From Variovorax sp. PCZ-1 (GTDB taxonomy: Bacteria > Pseudomonadota > Gammaproteobacteria > Burkholderiales > Burkholderiaceae_C), in NCBI RefSeq assembly GCF_018413605.1, contig NZ_JAHCDN010000003.1, positions 294,688 to 358,687 of the forward strand: DNA of 64,000 nucleotides, read 5' to 3'. Position 1 is the stretch's first letter. The number at the start of each line of letters is the position of its first letter. This document shows, piece by piece, positions 63,163 to 64,000 of this stretch. Both the position numbers and the translations under genes were made by a program. The notes below the pieces were generated by a model. It had not been told where the DNA came from, ran no database searches, and saw only the letters and a program-made list of their open reading frames with translations.

Positions 63163-64000
63163 ATGTCACTGTTAAAGTTGCAGTCTGCAGGCATGCTGTT
63201 TGGCGGCCTCGGGGTATTACTTTTTCTGATAAGTCTGCAATTACCCGCATTTGCGCAGACTCAGGTGACTAATACCGCTTCCATATCTGTACCTTCTGGG
63301 GTAACAAATACTGGGGCTGGTTGCTCATCAGGCACCTGCACGGTATCAGACGTCGATACCGTCACCCCCAGTCTGCCTACAGTTAGCAAAACTTTTACGC
63401 CATCCAATATCAACGCAGGCGGAACTTCGCTGCTTGTTATTACATTCACCAATACGCATCAGCTCGTCTCCGCGACCTTCTCTAGCGCTTTCGTTGATAC
63501 CTATCCGCCGCAAATGAGCAATTCATCTGCGCCGCTGCCTGCCACGACATGCGCTAATGGGTCAACAGTCACTGCAACCCCTGCAGCCAATTCCCTATCG
63601 GTGAGTTCGGGCTCAGTTATTCCGCCGGGAGCGTCATGTTCTGTGTCAGTTGTTGTAACGGCACTTGCGACTGGCGCTAACAGCATCCCTGCTGGCTCTT
63701 TAACGACAACCGTGGGTGCTAACGCCACTGGCGTGACAGCTACTTTAACTGTTACCCCGGTGGCTGACTTACAAATCAGCAAAACCGCCAGCGTCACCAG
63801 CGTCAACGCAGGCCAGACATTCAGCTACACCATCACCGTCTTCAACGCCGGCTCCAGCACAGCCGCCAACGTTACCGTCACCGACCTGGTCTCCGCCAGC
63901 CTGACCGTGGTCAGCGTCAACGGCGCAGGCCTGGCCGCCACCAACAGCGGCAACCAAGTCACCGGCACAGCGGCTACTCTTGCCGCCAACGCCACCGCCA
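63163..64000 (+). CDS. DUF11-type repeat surface protein, N-terminal part
   Basis: An open frame that runs off the window end (279 codons visible). ATG at 63163 gives a signal peptide (MLFGGLGVLLFLISLQLPAFAQ), then a beta-rich region with cysteine pairs (GCSSGTCTVSD). From about residue 200 comes the first DUF11-like repeat: VADLQISKTASVTSVNAGQ, FSYTITVFNAGSSTAANVTV. Such proteins are large, secreted or cell-surface adhesin-like chains of repeats. The base composition becomes much more GC-rich and repetitive from about 63.76 kb, where the repeats begin. No domain beyond this can be judged. Confidence 0.8.
   Translation, partial: MSLLKLQSAGMLFGGLGVLLFLISLQLPAFAQTQVTNTASISVPSGVTNTGAGCSSGTCTVSDVDTVTPSLPTVSKTFTPSNINAGGTSLLVITFTNTHQLVSATFSSAFVDTYPPQMSNSSAPLPATTCANGSTVTATPAANSLSVSSGSVIPPGASCSVSVVVTALATGANSIPAGSLTTTVGANATGVTATLTVTPVADLQISKTASVTSVNAGQTFSYTITVFNAGSSTAANVTVTDLVSASLTVVSVNGAGLAATNSGNQVTGTAATLAANATA

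Overview
The window reads as chromosome of a betaproteobacterium of the order Burkholderiales, most likely Comamonadaceae or a close relative. The basis is gene order and protein character: metX-metW behind a SAM-II riboswitch; gatCAB divergent from mreBCD-mrdA; glnE divergent from a YhdP-type AsmA protein and a nitrilase; TctDE-like and DctSR-like two-component pairs; tkt next to gap. No rRNA, tRNA, CRISPR array, prophage, transposase or integrase is visible. No database search was possible, so family names rest on motifs and recall.

Layout. 1-3.6 kb: a truncated rhodanese-like gene, metW, metX with its riboswitch and terminator, and an acyl-CoA ligase, all on the minus strand. 3.7-8.7 kb: mixed housekeeping and unknown genes (Spy/CpxP-like, EVE, MOSC, a HEPN-like unknown, pepP, murU-like). 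8.8-16.4 kb: a membrane and polyamine neighbourhood (SPFH-SHOCT protein, zinc-ribbon DUF4178 protein, DUF350 protein, membrane-bound spermidine synthase, FAD lipoprotein oxidoreductase, Gfo/Idh/MocA oxidoreductase, then speD on the other strand). 16.4-26.0 kb: a LacI-controlled glycerol-type ABC importer with two ATPases, a small membrane subunit, DhaL, and two DhaK paralogues on opposite sides of the divergent promoter region. 26.1-33.1 kb: a lone amino-acid-type binding protein, tkt, a small secreted protein, gap and a subtilase. 33.2-45.9 kb: DctSR-like pair, nitrilase, YhdP, glnE, a tiny membrane protein, TctDE-like pair. 46-47.6 kb: a composite repeat structure around one AT-rich zinc-ribbon membrane gene. 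47.6-55.5 kb: gatCAB and mreBCD-mrdA. 55.6-58.8 kb: two tandem secreted paralogues with a hydrolase-like motif and a membrane-anchored partner. 58.8-62.8 kb: gshB, a BenE-type transporter and kup. The last kilobase begins a DUF11-type repeat surface protein cut by the window end.

The strongest unexplained signal is a dispersed repeat of about 45 bp (GCCGGC, then CTGCGC, then a TGCTAT...ATAGC hairpin). About ten clear copies occur in 64 kb. Several lie inside coding sequence, and others lie at or over the 3' ends of convergent genes, where they encode protein C-termini. Copies read in the one frame that would contain TAG have lost that TAG. Two copies bracket the composite structure at 46-47.6 kb, in which inverted repeats of about 170 bp flank a single gene.
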